From positions 1 to 16,113 of the forward strand of contig JAAURU010000026.1 in assembly GCA_012032075.1 (NCBI GenBank): a stretch of 16,113 nucleotides of DNA. Reading direction: 5' to 3'. The stretch comes from Flavobacterium sp. Lineage in GTDB: Bacteria > Bacteroidota > Bacteroidia > Flavobacteriales > Flavobacteriaceae. The translations under genes and the position numbers were made by a program. Under the pieces are notes generated by a model. It was not told the origin of the DNA, searched no databases, and was given only the letters and a program-made list of their open reading frames with translations. Shown piece after piece: positions 15,894 to 16,113 of this stretch; position 1 is the stretch's first letter; each line of letters starts with the position of its first letter.

Positions 15894-16113
15894 TTAATTT
15901 GCGCAAAAACAAGGGTTTTTACCAAAGGTATAAGTTAATGTAAATCCTGAGAAAACATACCAATCTTTACTATTTAGATTACCAAAACGAAAGACATTTA
16001 AATTGTTTTTCTTGGGTTGCTTCCATCTAAATTATCAGTAAAAGCATATCGAGCACCGATTTCAGCTCCTAAAACAAAATTTCTAAAAAGTCTGGTTTTA
16101 TAACCTATAATCA
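15894..16113 (-). CDS. DUF6089-like outer-membrane protein, C-terminal part (frame break)
   Basis: Cut by the right edge. The visible end reads IIGYKTRLFRNFVLGAEIGARYAFTDNLDGSNP, then NNLNVFRFGNLNSKDWYVFSGFTLTYTFGKNPCFCAN and stop. This fits the C-terminal beta-strands of the DUF6089 family, which sits before uppS-bamA in many Flavobacteriaceae; I assign it by position and the GFTLTYTFG ending. The frame breaks at T5 (16006-16010): one more base joins NPRK to NNLNV. The stop is 1 nt before the uppS start, so it belongs to the same operon. Confidence 0.7.

Noticed and set aside
1..16113. tRNA, rRNA, CRISPR arrays, insertion sequences, prophage or defence genes
   Set aside because: None seen; no regular short repeats with spacers, no transposase or integrase frames.

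Overview
The window is AT-rich (about 30% GC over most of it) and carries a gene order and protein families typical of Flavobacteriaceae (Bacteroidota): uppS-bamA-ompH-ompH followed by murI, a PorP/SprF-like outer-membrane protein, a two-repeat Nfu protein, dodecin, a DUF255 (YyaL-like) protein, a small MscS channel and tsaB. Several upstream regions contain the Bacteroidota promoter motif TAnnTTTG. I place it close to Flavobacterium; the species cannot be told from this.

Layout. 1-~520 (-): remnant of a TCR/Tet-type MFS exporter with clearly higher GC (about 42% by hand count) and a frame break; it stops abruptly at a junction near 520. ~530-748 (+): C-terminal piece of an unrecognised TPR-like protein whose stop codon touches the tsaB start. 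749-1408 (+): tsaB. 1410-4245 (-): an operon of DUF255 protein and MscS. 4304-4504 (-): dodecin, divergent from a PiT-type phosphate transporter (4663-6906, +). 6973-7873 (-): Nfu, divergent from porP (8035-9039, +), which is followed by a gamma carbonic anhydrase-like gene (9095-9610, +). A Flavobacterium-type palindromic intergenic repeat separates it from convergent murI (9740-10518, -). A 320-bp gene-free stretch (10552-10874) holds two diverged copies of a structured element. 10875-16113 (-): envelope-biogenesis operon read as DUF6089 protein (partial), uppS, bamA, long ompH, short ompH.

The right-hand operon makes and folds the cell envelope: UppS supplies the undecaprenyl carrier, BamA inserts outer-membrane proteins, the OmpH/Skp proteins are periplasmic chaperones, and murI supplies D-glutamate for peptidoglycan.

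Two things stand out. First, at least nine single-gene frame breaks, most at short homopolymers, split eight genes, including the essential bamA and murI. This looks like residual sequencing error rather than gene decay, so I annotate the repaired full-length genes. Second, the two tandem copies between murI and ompH share four stems with compensatory base changes and G-U pairs that fit only a + strand transcript: the best candidate here for an undescribed or unannotated structured RNA.
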